A DNA stretch of 64,000 bases from Galaxea fascicularis (Eukaryota; Cnidaria; Anthozoa; Scleractinia; Euphylliidae), in contig OX419336.1 of the NCBI GenBank assembly GCA_948470475.1, positions 5,020,984-5,084,983 on the forward strand, read 5' to 3'. The position numbers and the translations under genes are program-made. This document shows positions 50,457 to 63,300 of this stretch, piece by piece. The notes below the pieces were generated by a model. It was not told where the DNA came from. It worked only from the letters and a program-made list of their open reading frames with translations, and did not search any database. The stretch's first letter is position 1. Each line of letters opens with the position of its first letter.

Positions 50457-51845
50457 TTTTCAAACAGAAATTACCAGATGAAGATTGAAACAATGGTATT
50501 TGAATTTTGCTCGATTTTGGCCATTGACCAATTTCTATTGTTTCAAGAATCATAGGCGATTTTCTCGGTTAATATAAGAGCTCTAGCGTTGTAACTTGGA
50601 CCACATGTTTATCTCATTGCCTTCTTTATACCCAGCAAGAAGAATCAACCTTAATCCTGATTTTCAAAGAGAAATTACCACATGAAGATTGAAACAATGG
50701 TATTTGAATTTTGCTCGATTTTGGCCATTGACCAATTTCTATTGTTTCAAGAATCATAGGCGATTTTCTCGGTTAATATAAGAGCTCTAGCCTTGTAACT
50801 TGGACCACATGTTTATCTCATTGCCTTCTTTATACCCAGCAAGAACAGCCACCAAAATCCTGATTTTCAAAGAGAAATTACCAGATGCAGATTGAAACAA
50901 TGGTATTTGAATTTTGCTCGATTTTGGCCATTGACCAATTTCTATTGTTTCAAGAATCATAGGCGATTTTCTCGGTTAATATAAGAGCTCTAGCGTTGTA
51001 ACTTGGACCACATGTTTATCTCATTGCTTTCTTTATACCCAGCAAGAAGAATCAACCAAACTCGTGATTTTAGAACAGAAATTACCAGATGAAGATTGAA
51101 ACAATGGTATTTGAATTTTGCTCGATTTTGGCCATTGACCAATTTCTATTGTTTCAGGAATCATAGGCGATTTTCTCGGATAATATAAGAGCTCTAGCGT
51201 TGTAACTTGGACCACATGTTTATCTCATTGCCTTCTTTATACCCAGCAAGAACAATCCACCAAAATCCTGATTTTCAAACAGAAATTACCAGATGAAGAT
51301 TGAAACAATGGTATTTGAATTTTGCTCGATTTTGGCCATTGACCAATTTCTATTGTTTCAAGAATCATAGGCGATTTTCTCGGTTAATATAAGAGCTCTA
51401 GCGTTGTAACTTGGACCACATGTTTATCTCATTGCCTTCTTTATACCCAGCAAGAAGAATCAACCTTAATCCTGATTTTCAAAGAGAAATTACCACATGA
51501 AGATTGAAACAATGGTATTTGAATTTTGCTCGATTTTGGCCATTGACCAATTTCTATTGTTTCAAGAATCATAGGCGATTTTCTCGGTTAATATAAGAGC
51601 TCTAGCCTTGTAACTTGGACCACATGTTTATCTCATTGCCTTCTTTATACCCAGCAAGAACAGCCACCAAAATCCTGATTTTCAAAGAGAAATTACCAGA
51701 TGCAGATTGAAACAATGGTATTTGAATTTTGCTCGATTTTGGCCATTGACCAATTTCTATTGTTTCAAGAATCATAGGCGATTTTCTCGGTTAATATAAG
51801 AGCTCTAGCGTTGTAACTTGGACCACATGTTTATCTCATTGCCTT
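50210..51845 (+). repeat. 4-monomer (815-bp) tandem block
   Basis: The order of monomer types ACTCGTG / CAAGAACAATCC / AAGAATCAACCTT / AAGAACAGCC occurs twice, 815 bp apart (for example GAATCAACCAAACTCGTG at about 50,234 and 51,049). It begins within the end of the second 22-mer copy. Confidence 0.85.
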
Positions 51846-54293
51846 CTTTATACCCAGCAAGAAAAATCCACCAAAAGCCTGATTTTCAAAGAGAAATTAC
51901 CAGATGAAGATTGAAACAATGGTATTTGAATTTTGCTCGATTTTGGCCATTGACCAATTTCTATTGTTTCAAGAATCATAGGCGATTTTCTCGGATAATA
52001 TAAGAGCTCTAGCGTTGTAACTTCGACCACATGTTTATCTCATTGCCTTCTTTATACCCAGCAACAAAAATCCACCAAAATCCTGATTTTCAAACAGAAA
52101 TTACCAGATGAAGATTGAAACAATAATATTTGAATTTTGCTCGATTTTGGCCATTGACCAATTTCTATTGTTTCAAGAATCATAGGCGATTTTCTCGGTT
52201 AATATAAGAGCTCTAGCGTTGTAACTTGGACCACATGTTTATCTCATTGCCTTCTTTATACCCAGCAAGAAGAATCAACCTTAATCCTGATTTTCAAAGA
52301 GAAATTACCACATGAAGATTGAAACAATGGTATTTGAATTTTGCTCGATTTTGGCCATTGACCAATTTCTATTGTTTCAAGAATCATAGGCGATTTTCTC
52401 GGTTAATATAAGAGCTCTAGCGTTGTAACTTGGACCACATGTTTATCTCATTGCCTTCTTTATACCCAGCAAGAACAGCCACCAAAATCCTGATTATCAA
52501 AGAGAAATTACCAGATGCAGATTGAAACAATGGTATTTGAATTTTGCTCGATTTTGGCCATTGACCAATTTCTATTGTTTCAAGAATCATAGGCGATTTT
52601 CTCGGTTAATATAAGAGCTCTAGCGTTGTAACTTGGACCACATGTTTATCTCATTGCCTTCTTTATACCCAGCAAGAAGAATCCACCAAACTCGTGATTT
52701 TAGAACAGAAATTACCAGAGAAAGATTGAAACAATGGTATTTGAATTTTGCTCGATTTTGGCCATTGACCAATTTCTATTGTTTCAGGAATCATAGGCGA
52801 TTTTCTCGGATAATATAAGAGCTCTAGCGTTGTAACTTCGACCACATGTTTATCTCATTGCCTTCTTTATACCCAGCAAGAAAAATCAACCTTAATCCTG
52901 ATTTTCAAAGAGAAATTACCAGATGAAGATTGAAACAATGGTATTTGAATTTTGCTCGATTTTGGCCATTGACCAATTTCTATTGTTTCAAGAATCATAG
53001 GCGATTTTCTCGGTTAATATAAGAGCTCTAGCGTTGTAACTTGGACCACATGTTTATCTCATTGCCTTCTTTATACCCAGCAAGAAAAATCCACCAAAAG
53101 CCTGATTTTCAAAGAGAAATTACCAGATGAAGATTGAAACAATGGTATTTGAATTTTGCTCGATTTTGGCCATTGACCAATTTCTATTGTTTCAAGAATC
53201 ATAGGCGATTTTCTCGGATAATATAAGAGCTCTAGCGTTGTAACTTCGACCACATGTTTATCTCATTGCCTTCTTTATACCCAGCAACAAAAATCCACCA
53301 AAATCCTGATTTTCAAACAGAAATTACCAGATGAAGATTGAAACAATAATATTTGAATTTTGCTCGATTTTGGCCATTGACCAATTTCTATTGTTTCAAG
53401 AATCATAGGCGATTTTCTCGGTTAATATAAGAGCTCTAGCGTTGTAACTTGGACCACATGTTTATCTCATTGCCTTCTTTATACCCAGCAAGAAGAATCA
53501 ACCTTAATCCTGATTTTCAAAGAGAAATTACCACATGAAGATTGAAACAATGGTATTTGAATTTTGCTCGATTTTGGCCATTGACCAATTTCTATTGTTT
53601 CAAGAATCATAGGCGATTTTCTCGGTTAATATAAGAGCTCTAGCGTTGTAACTTGGACCACATGTTTATCTCATTGCCTTCTTTATACCCAGCAAGAACA
53701 GCCACCAAAATCCTGATTATCAAAGAGAAATTACCAGATGCAGATTGAAACAATGGTATTTGAATTTTGCTCGATTTTGGCCATTGACCAATTTCTATTG
53801 TTTCAAGAATCATAGGCGATTTTCTCGGTTAATATAAGAGCTCTAGCGTTGTAACTTGGACCACATGTTTATCTCATTGCCTTCTTTATACCCAGCAAGA
53901 AGAATCCACCAAACTCGTGATTTTAGAACAGAAATTACCAGAGAAAGATTGAAACAATGGTATTTGAATTTTGCTCGATTTTGGCCATTGACCAATTTCT
54001 ATTGTTTCAGGAATCATAGGCGATTTTCTCGGATAATATAAGAGCTCTAGCGTTGTAACTTCGACCACATGTTTATCTCATTGCCTTCTTTATACCCAGC
54101 AAGAAAAATCAACCTTAATCCTGATTTTCAAAGAGAAATTACCAGATGAAGATTGAAACAATGGTATTTGAATTTTGCTCGATTTTGGCCATTGACCAAT
54201 TTCTATTGTTTCAAGAATCATAGGCGATTTTCTCGGTTAATATAAGAGCTCTAGCGTTGTAACTTGGACCACATGTTTATCTCATTGCCTTCT
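51846..54293 (+). repeat. 6-monomer (1,223-bp) tandem duplication
   Basis: Six monomer types in the same order occur twice, 1,223 bp apart: CCACCAAAAGCC (51,868 and 53,091), CAACAAAAATCC with CAATAATATTTG, AAGAATCAACCTT, AAGAACAGCC with GATTATCAAAG, AAACTCGTG with CCAGAGAAAG, and AAAAATCAACCTT. TTCGACC replaces TTGGACC at the same two points in each copy. Confidence 0.88.
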
Positions 54294-57200
54294 TTATAGC
54301 CAGCAAGAAAAATCAACCTTAATCCTGATTTTCAAAGAGAAATTACCAGATGAAGATTGAAACAATGGTATTTGAATTTTGCTCGATTTTGGCCATTGAC
54401 CAATTTCTATTGTTTCAAGAATCATAGGCGATTTTCTCGGTTAATATAAGAGCTCTAGCGTTGTAACTTGGACCACATGTTTATCTCATTGCCTTCTTTA
54501 TACCCAGCAAGAACAATCCACCAAAATCCTGATTTTCAAACAGAAATTACCAGATGAAGATTGAAACAATGGTATTTGAATTTTGCTCGATTTTGGCCAT
54601 TGACCAATTTCTATTGTTTCAAGAATCATAGGCGATTTTCTCGGTTAATATAAGAGCTCTAGCGTTGTAACTTGGACCACATGTTTATCTCATTGCCTTC
54701 TTTATACCCAGCAAGAACAGCCACCAAAATCCTGATTTTCAAAGAGAAATTACCAGATGCAGATTGAAACAATGGTATTTGAATTTTGCTCGATTTTGGC
54801 CATTGACCAATTTCTATTGTTTCAAGAATCATAGGCGATTTTCTCGGTTAATATAAGAGCTCTAGCGTTGTAACTTGGACCACATGTTTATCTCATTGCC
54901 TTCTTTATACCCAGCAAGAAAAATCCACCAAAAGCCTGATTTTCAAAGAGAAATTACCAGATGAAGATTGAAACAATGGTATTTGAATTTTGCTCGATTT
55001 TGGCCATTGACCAATTTCTATTGTTTCAAGAATCATAGGCGATTTTCTCGGTTAATATAAGAGCTCTAGCGTTGTAACTTGGACCACATGTTTATCTCAT
55101 TGCCTTCTTTATACCCAGCAAGAACAGCCACCAAAATCCGGATTTTCAAAGAGAAATTACCAGATGCAGATTGAAACAATGGTATTTGAATTTTGCTCGA
55201 TTTTGGCCATTGACCAATTTCTATTGTTTCAAGAATCATAGGCGATTTTCTCGGTTAATATAAGAGCTCTAGCGTTGTAACTTGGACCACATGTTTATCT
55301 CATTGCCTTCTTTATACCCAGCAAGAAAAATCCACCAAAAGCCTGATTTTCAAAGAGAAATTACCAGATGAAGATTGAAACAATGGTATTTGAATTTTGC
55401 TCGATTTTGGCCATTGACCAATTTCTATTGTTTCAAGAATCATAGGCGATTTTCTCGGTTAATATAAGAGCTCTAGCGTTGTAACTTGGACCACATGTTT
55501 ATCTCATTGCCTTCTTTATACCCAGCAAGAACAGCCACCAAAATCCGGATTTTCAAAGAGAAATTACCAGATGCAGATTGAAACAATGGTATTTGAATTT
55601 TGCTCGATTTTGGCCATTGACCAATTTCTATTGTTTCAAGAATCATAGGCGATTTTCTCGGTTAATATAAGAGCTCTAGCGTTGTAACTTGGACCACATG
55701 TTTATCTCATTGCCTTCTTTATACCCAGCAAGAAGAATCCACCAAACTCGTGATTTTAGAACAGAAATTACCAGATAAAGATTGAAACAATGGTATTTGA
55801 ATTTTGCTCGATTTTGGCCATTGACCAATTTCTATTGTTTCAGGAATCATAGGCGATTTTCTCGGATAATATAAGAGCTCTAGCGTTGTAACTTCGACCA
55901 CATGTTTATCTCATTGCCTTCTTTATACCCAGCAAGAAAAATCAACCTTAATCCTGATTTTCAAAGAGAAATTACCAGATGAAGATTGAAACAATGGTAT
56001 TTGAATTTTGCTCGATATTGGCCATTGACCAATTTCTATTGTTTCAAGAATCATAGGCGATTTTCTCGGTTAATATAAGAGCTCTAGCGTTGTAACTTGG
56101 ACCACATGTTTATCTCATTGCCTTCTTTAGAGCCAGCAAGAAAAATCAACCTTAATCCTGATTTTCAAAGAGAAATTACCAGATGAAGATTGAAACAATG
56201 GTATTTGAATTTTGCTCGATTTTGGCCATTGACCAATTTCTATTGTTTCAAGAATCATAGGCGATTTTCTCGGTTAATATAAGAGCTCTAGCGTTGTAAC
56301 TTGGACCACATGTTTATCTCATTGCCTTCTTTATACCCAGCAAGAACAATCCACCAAAATCCTGATTTTCAAACAGAAATTACCAGATGAAGATTGAAAC
56401 AATGGTATTTGAATTTTGCTCGATTTTGGCCATTGACCAATTTGTATTGTTTCAAGAATCATAGGCGATTTTCTCGGTTAATATAAGAGCTCTAGCGTTG
56501 TAACTTGGACCACATGTTTATCTCATTGCCTTCTTTATACCCAGCAAGAACAGCCACCAAAATCCTGATTTTCAAAGAGAAATTACCAGATGCAGATTGA
56601 AACAATGGTATTTGAATTTTGCTCGATTTTGGCCATTGACCAATTTCTATTGTTTCAAGAATCATAGGCGATTTTCTCGGTTAATATAAGAGCTCTAGCG
56701 TTGTAACTTGGACCACATGTTTATCTCATTGCCTTCTTTATACCCAGCAAGAAAAATCCACCAAAAGCCTGATTTTCAAAGAGAAATTACCAGATGAAGA
56801 TTGAAACAATGGTATTTGAATTTTGCTCGATTTTGGCCATTGACCAATTTCTATTGTTTCAAGAATCATAGGCGATTTTCTCGGTTAATATAAGAGCTCT
56901 AGCGTTGTAACTTGGACCACATGTTTATCTCATTGCCTTCTTTATACCCAGCAAGAACAGCCACCAAAATCCGGATTTTCAAAGAGAAATTACCAGATGC
57001 AGATTGAAACAATGGTATTTGAATTTTGCTCGATTTTGGCCATTGACCAATTTCTATTGTTTCAAGAATCATAGGCGATTTTCTCGGTTAATATAAGAGC
57101 TCTAGCGTTGTAACTTGGACCACATGTTTATCTCATTGCCTTCTTTATACCCAGCAAGAAAAATCCACCAAAAGCCTGATTTTCAAAGAGAAATTACCAC

Positions 57201-57330
57201 ATGAAGATTGAAACAATGGTATTTGAATTTTGCTCGATTTTGGCCATTGACCAATTTCTATTGTTTCAAGAATCATAGGCGATTTTCTCGGATAATATAA
57301 GAGCTCTAGCGTTGTAACTTCGACCACATG
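53870..57330 (+). repeat. 9-monomer (1,833-bp) block, about 1.9 copies, with an inner 2-mer
   Basis: The monomer order starting at AAACTCGTG (53,905) recurs at 55,738, offset by 1,833 bp. It includes TTATAGCCAGC / TTAGAGCCAGC, CAAGAACAATCC, and CCACCAAAAGCC alternating with AAAATCCGG. Within 54,900-55,700 the last pair is itself repeated at about 408 bp. The AAACTCGTG monomer with CCAGATAAAG appears again 2,241 bp further on (57,960-58,142). Confidence 0.8.
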
Positions 57331-60300
57331 TTTATCTCATTGCCTTCTTTATACCCAGCAACAAAAATCCACCAAAATCCTGATTTTCAAACAGAAATTA
57401 CCAGATGAAGATTGAAACAATAATATTTGAATTTTGCTCGATTTTGGCCATTGACCAATTTCTATTGTTTCAAGAATCATAGGCGATTTTCTCGGTTAAT
57501 ATAAGAGCTCTAGCGTTGTAACTTGGACCACATGTTTATCTCATTGCCTTCTTTATACCCAGCAAGAAGAATCAACCTTAATCCTGATTTTCAAAGAGAA
57601 ATTACCACATGAAGATTGAAACAATGGTATTTGAATTTTGCTCGATTTTGGCCATTGACCAATTTCTATTGTTTCAAGAATCATAGGCGATTTTCTCGGT
57701 TAATATAAGAGCTCTAGCGTTGTAACTTGGACCACATGTTTATCTCATTGCCTTCTTTATACCCAGCAAGAACAGCCACCAAAATCCTGATTATCAAAGA
57801 GAAATTACCAGATGCAGATTGAAACAATGGTATTTGAATTTTGCTCGATTTTGGCCATTGACCAATTTCTATTGTTTCAAGAATCATAGGCGATTTTCTC
57901 GGTTAATATAAGAGCTCTAGCCTTGTAACTTGGACCACATGTTTATCTCATTGCCTTCTTTATACCCAGCAAGAAGAATCCACCAAACTCGTGATTTTAG
58001 AACAGAAATTACCAGATAAAGATTGAAACAATGGTATTTGAATTTTGCTCGATTTTGGCCATTGACCAATTTCTATTGTTTCAGGAATCATAGGCGATTT
58101 TCTCGGATAATATAAGAGCTCTAGCGTTGTAACTTCGACCACATGTTTATCTCATTGCCTTCTTTATACCCAGCAAGAAAAATCAACCTTAATCCTGATT
58201 TTCAAAGAGAAATTACCAGATGCAGATTGAAACAATGGTATTTGAATTTTGCTCGATTTTGGCCATTGACCAATTTCTATTGTTTCAAGAATCATAGGCG
58301 ATTTTCTCGGTTAATATAAGAGCTCTAGCGTTGTAACTTGGACCACATGTTTATCTCATTGCCTTCTTTATAGCCAGCAAGAAAAATCAACCTTAATCCT
58401 GATTTTCAAAGAGAAATTACCAGATGAAGATTGAAACAATGGTATTTGAATTTTGCTCGATTTTGGCCATTGACCAATTTCTATTGTTTCAAGAATCATA
58501 GGCGATTTTCTCGGTTAATATAAGAGCTCTAGCGTTGTAACTTGGACCACATGTTTATCTCATTGCCTTCTTTATACCCAGCAAGAAGAATCAACCTTAA
58601 TCCTGATTTTCAAAGAGAAATTACCAGATGAAGATTCAAACAATGGTATTTGAATTTTGCTCGATTTTGGCCATTGACCAATTTCTATTGTTTCAAGAAT
58701 CATAGGCGATTTTCTCGGTTAATATAAGAGCTCTAGCGTTGTAACTTGGACCACATGTTTATCTCATTGCCTGCTTTATACCCAGCAAGAAGAATCCACC
58801 AAAATCGTGACTTTAGCACAGAAATTACCAGATGAAGATTGAAACAATGGTATTTGAATTTTGCTCGATTTTGGCCATTGACCAATTTCTATTGTTTCAG
58901 GAATCATAGGCGATTTTCTCGGATAATATAAGAGCTCTAGCGTTGTAACTTGGACCACATGTTTATCTCATTGCCTTCTTTATACCCAGCAAGAAGAATC
59001 CACCTTAATCCTGATTTTCAAAGAGAAATTACCAGATGAAGATTGAAACAATGGTATTTGAATTTTGCTCGATTTTGGCAATTGACCAATTTCTATTGTT
59101 TCAAGAATCATAGGCGATTTTCTCGGTTAATATAAGAGCTCTAGCGTTGTAACTTGGACCACATGTTTATCTCATTGCCTTCTTTATACCCAGCAAGAAC
59201 AGCCACCAAAATCCTGATTTTCAAAGAGAAATTACCAGATGCAGATTGAAACAATGGTATTTGAATTTTGCTCGATTTTGGCCATTGACCAATTTCTATT
59301 GTTTCAAGAATCATAGGCGATTTTCTCGGTTAATATAAGAGCTCTAGCCTTGTAACTTGGACCACATGTTTATCTCATTGCCTTCTTTATACCCAGCAAG
59401 AACAGCCACCAAAATCCTGATGATCAAAGAGAAATTACCAGATGCAGATTGAAACAATGGTATTTGAATTTTGCTCGATTTTGGCCATTGACCAATTTCT
59501 ATTGTTTCAAGAATCATAGGCGATTTTCTCGGTTAATATAAGAGCTCTAGCGTTGTAACTGGGACCACATGTTTATCTCATTGCCTTCTTTATACCCAGC
59601 AAGAAGAATCAACCTTAATCCTGATTTTCAAAGAGAAATTACCAGATGCAGATTGAAACAATGGTATTTGAATTTTGCTCGATTTTGGCCATTGACCAAT
59701 TTCTATTGTTTCAAGAATCATAGGCGATTTTCTCGGTTAATATAAGAGCTCTAGCGTTGTAACTTGGACCACATGTTTATCTCATTGCCTTCTTTATACC
59801 CAGCAAGAAGAATCAACCTTAATCCTGATTTTCAAAGAGAAATTACCAGATGAAGATTGAAACAATGGTATTCGAATTTTGCTCGATTTTGGCCATTGAC
59901 CAATTTCTATTGTTTCAAGAATCATAGGCGATTTTCTCGGTTAATATAAGAGCTCTAGCGTTGTAACTTGGACCACATGTTTATCTCATTGCTTTCTTTA
60001 TACCCAGCAAGAAGAATCCACCAAACTCGTGATTTTAGAACAGAAATTACCAGATGAAGATTGAAACAATGGTATTTGAATTTTGCTCGATTTTGGCCAT
60101 TGACCAATTTCTATTGTTTCAGGAATCATAGGCGATTTTCTCGGATAATATAAGAGCTCTAGCGTTGTAACTTGGACCACATGTTTATCTCATTGCCTTC
60201 TTTATACCCAGCAACAAAAATCCACCAAAATCCTGATTTTCAAACAGAAATTACCAGATGAAGATTGAAACAAGAATATTTGAATTTTGCTCGATTTTGG

Positions 60301-63300
60301 CCATTGACCAATTTCTATTGTTTCAAGAATCATAGGCGATTTTCTCGGTTAATATAAGAGCTCTAGCCTTGTAACTTGGACCACATGTTTATCTCATTGC
60401 CTTCTTTATACCCAGCAAGAACAATCCACCAAAATCCTGATTTTCAAAGAGAAATTACCAGATGAAGATTGAAACAATGGTATTTGAATTTTGCTCGATT
60501 TTGGCCATTGAATAATTTCTATTGTTTCAAGAATCATAGGCGATTTTCTCGGTTAATATAAGAGCTCTAGCGTTGTAACTTGGACCACATGTTTATCTCA
60601 TTGCCTTCTTTATACCCAGCAAGAACAGCCACCAAAATCCTGATTTTCAAAGAGAAATTACCAGATGCAGATTGAAACAATGGTATTTGAATTTTGCTCG
60701 ATTTTGGCCATTGACCAATTTCTATTGTTTCAAGAATCATAGGCGATTTTCTCGGTTAATATAAGAGCTCTAGCCTTGTAACTTGGACCACATGTTTATC
60801 TCATTGCCTTCTTTATACCCAGCAAGAACAGCCACCAAAATCCTGATTATCAAAGAGAAATTACCAGATGCAGATTGAAACAATGGTATTTGAATTTTGC
60901 TCGATTTTGGCCATTGACCAATTTCTATTGTTTCAAGAATCATAGGCGATTTTCTCGGTTAATATAAGAGCTCTAGCGTTGTAACTTCGACCACATGTTT
61001 ATCTCATTGCCTTCTTTATACCCAGCAAGAAGAATCAACCTTAATCCTGATTTTCAAAGAGAAATTACCAGATGAAGATTGAAACAATGGTATTTGAATT
61101 TTGCTCGATTTTGGCCATTGACCAATTTCTATTGTTTCAAGAATCATAGGCGATTTTCTCGGTTAATATAAGAGCTCTAGCGTTGTAACTTGGACCACAT
61201 GTTTATCTCATTGCCTTCTTTATACCCAGCAAGAAGAATCAACCTTAATCCTGATTTTCAAAGAGAAATTACCAGATGAAGATTGAAACAATGGTATTCG
61301 AATTTTGCTTGATTTTGGCCATTGACCAATTTCTATTGTTTCAAGAATCATAGGCGATTTTCTCGGTTAATATAAGAGCTCTAGCGTTGTAACTTGGACC
61401 ACATGTTTATCTCATTGCTTTCTTTATACCCAGCAAGAAGAATCCACCAAACTCGTGATTTTAGAACAGAAATTACCAGATGAAGATTAAACAATGGTAT
61501 TTGAATTTTGCTCGATTTTGGCCATTGACCAATTTCTATTGTTTCAGGAATCATAGGCGATTTTCTCGGATAATATAAGAGCTCTAGCGTTGTAACTTGG
61601 ACCACATGTTTATCTCATTGCCTTCTTTATACCCAGCAAGAACAATCCACCAAAATCCTGATTTTCAAACAGAAATTACCAGATGAAGATTGAAACAATG
61701 GTATTTGAATTTTGCTCGATTTTGGCCATTGACCAATTTCTATTGTTTCAAGAATCATAGGCGATTTTCTCGGTTAATATAAGAGCTCTAGCGTTGTAAC
61801 TTGGACCACATGTTTATCTCATTGCTTTCTTTATACCCAGCAAGAAGAATCCACCAAACTCGTGATTTTAGAACAGAAATTACCAGATGAAGATTGAAAC
61901 AATGGTATTTGAATTTTGCTCGATTTTGGCCATTGACCAATTTCTATTGTTTCAGGAATCATAGGCGATTTTCTCGGATAATATAAGAGCTCTAGCGTTG
62001 TAACTTCGACCACATGTTTATCTCATTGCCTTCTTTATACCCAGCAACAAAAATCCACCAAAATCCTGATTTTCAAACAGAAATTACCAGATGAAGATTG
62101 AAACAATAATATTTGAATTTTGCTCGATTTTGGCCATTGACCAATTTCTATTGTTTCAAGAATCATAGGCGATTTTCTCGGTTAATATAAGAGCTCTAGC
62201 TTTGTAACTTGGACCACATGTTTATCTCATTGACTTCTTTATACCCAGCAAGAAGAATCAACCTTAATCCTGATTTTCAAAGAGAAATTACCAGATGCAG
62301 ATTGAAACAATGGTATTTGAATTTTGCTCGATTTTGGCCATTGACCAATTTCTATTGTTTCAAGAATCATAGGCGATTTTCTCGGTTAATATAAGAGCTC
62401 TAGCCTTGTAACTTGGACCACATGTTTATCTCATTGCCTTCTTTATACCCAGCAAGAACAGCCACCAAAATCCTGATTATCAAAGAGAAATTACCAGATG
62501 CAGATTGAAACAATGGTATTTGAATTTTGCTCGATTTTGGCCATTGACCAATTTCTATTGTTTCAAGAATCATAGGCGATTTTCTCGGTTAATATAAGAG
62601 CTCTAGCGTTGTAACTTGGACCACATGTTTATCTCATTGCCTTCTTTATACCCAGCAAGAAGAATCAACCTTAATCCTGATTTTCAAAGAGAAATTACCA
62701 GATGCAGATTGAAACAATGGTATTTGAATTTTGCTCGATTTTGGCCATTGACCAATTTCTATTGTTTCAAGAATCATAGGCGATTTTCTCGGTTAATATA
62801 AGAGCTCTAGCGTTGTAACTTGGACCACATGTTTATCTCATTGCTTTCTTTATACCCAGCAAGAAGAATCCACCAAACTCGTGATTTTAGAACAGAAATT
62901 ACCAGATGAAGATTGAAACAATGGTATTTGAATTTTGCTCGATTTTGGCCATTGACCAATTTCTATTGTTTCAGGAATCATAGGCGATTTTCTCGGATAA
63001 TATAAGAGCTCTAGCCTTGTAACTTCGACCACATGTTTATCTCATTGCCTTCTTTATACCCAGCAAGAACAATCCACCAAAATCCTGATTTTCAAAGAGA
63101 AATTACTAGATGAAGATTGAAACAATGGTATTTGAATTTTGCTCGATTTTGGCCATTGACCAATTTCTACTTTTTTAAGAATCATAGGCGATTTTCTCGG
63201 TTAATATAAGAGCTCTAGCGTTGTAACTTGGACCACATGTTTATCTCATTGCCTTCTTTATACCCAGCAAGAAGAATCAACCTTAATCCTGATTTTCAAA

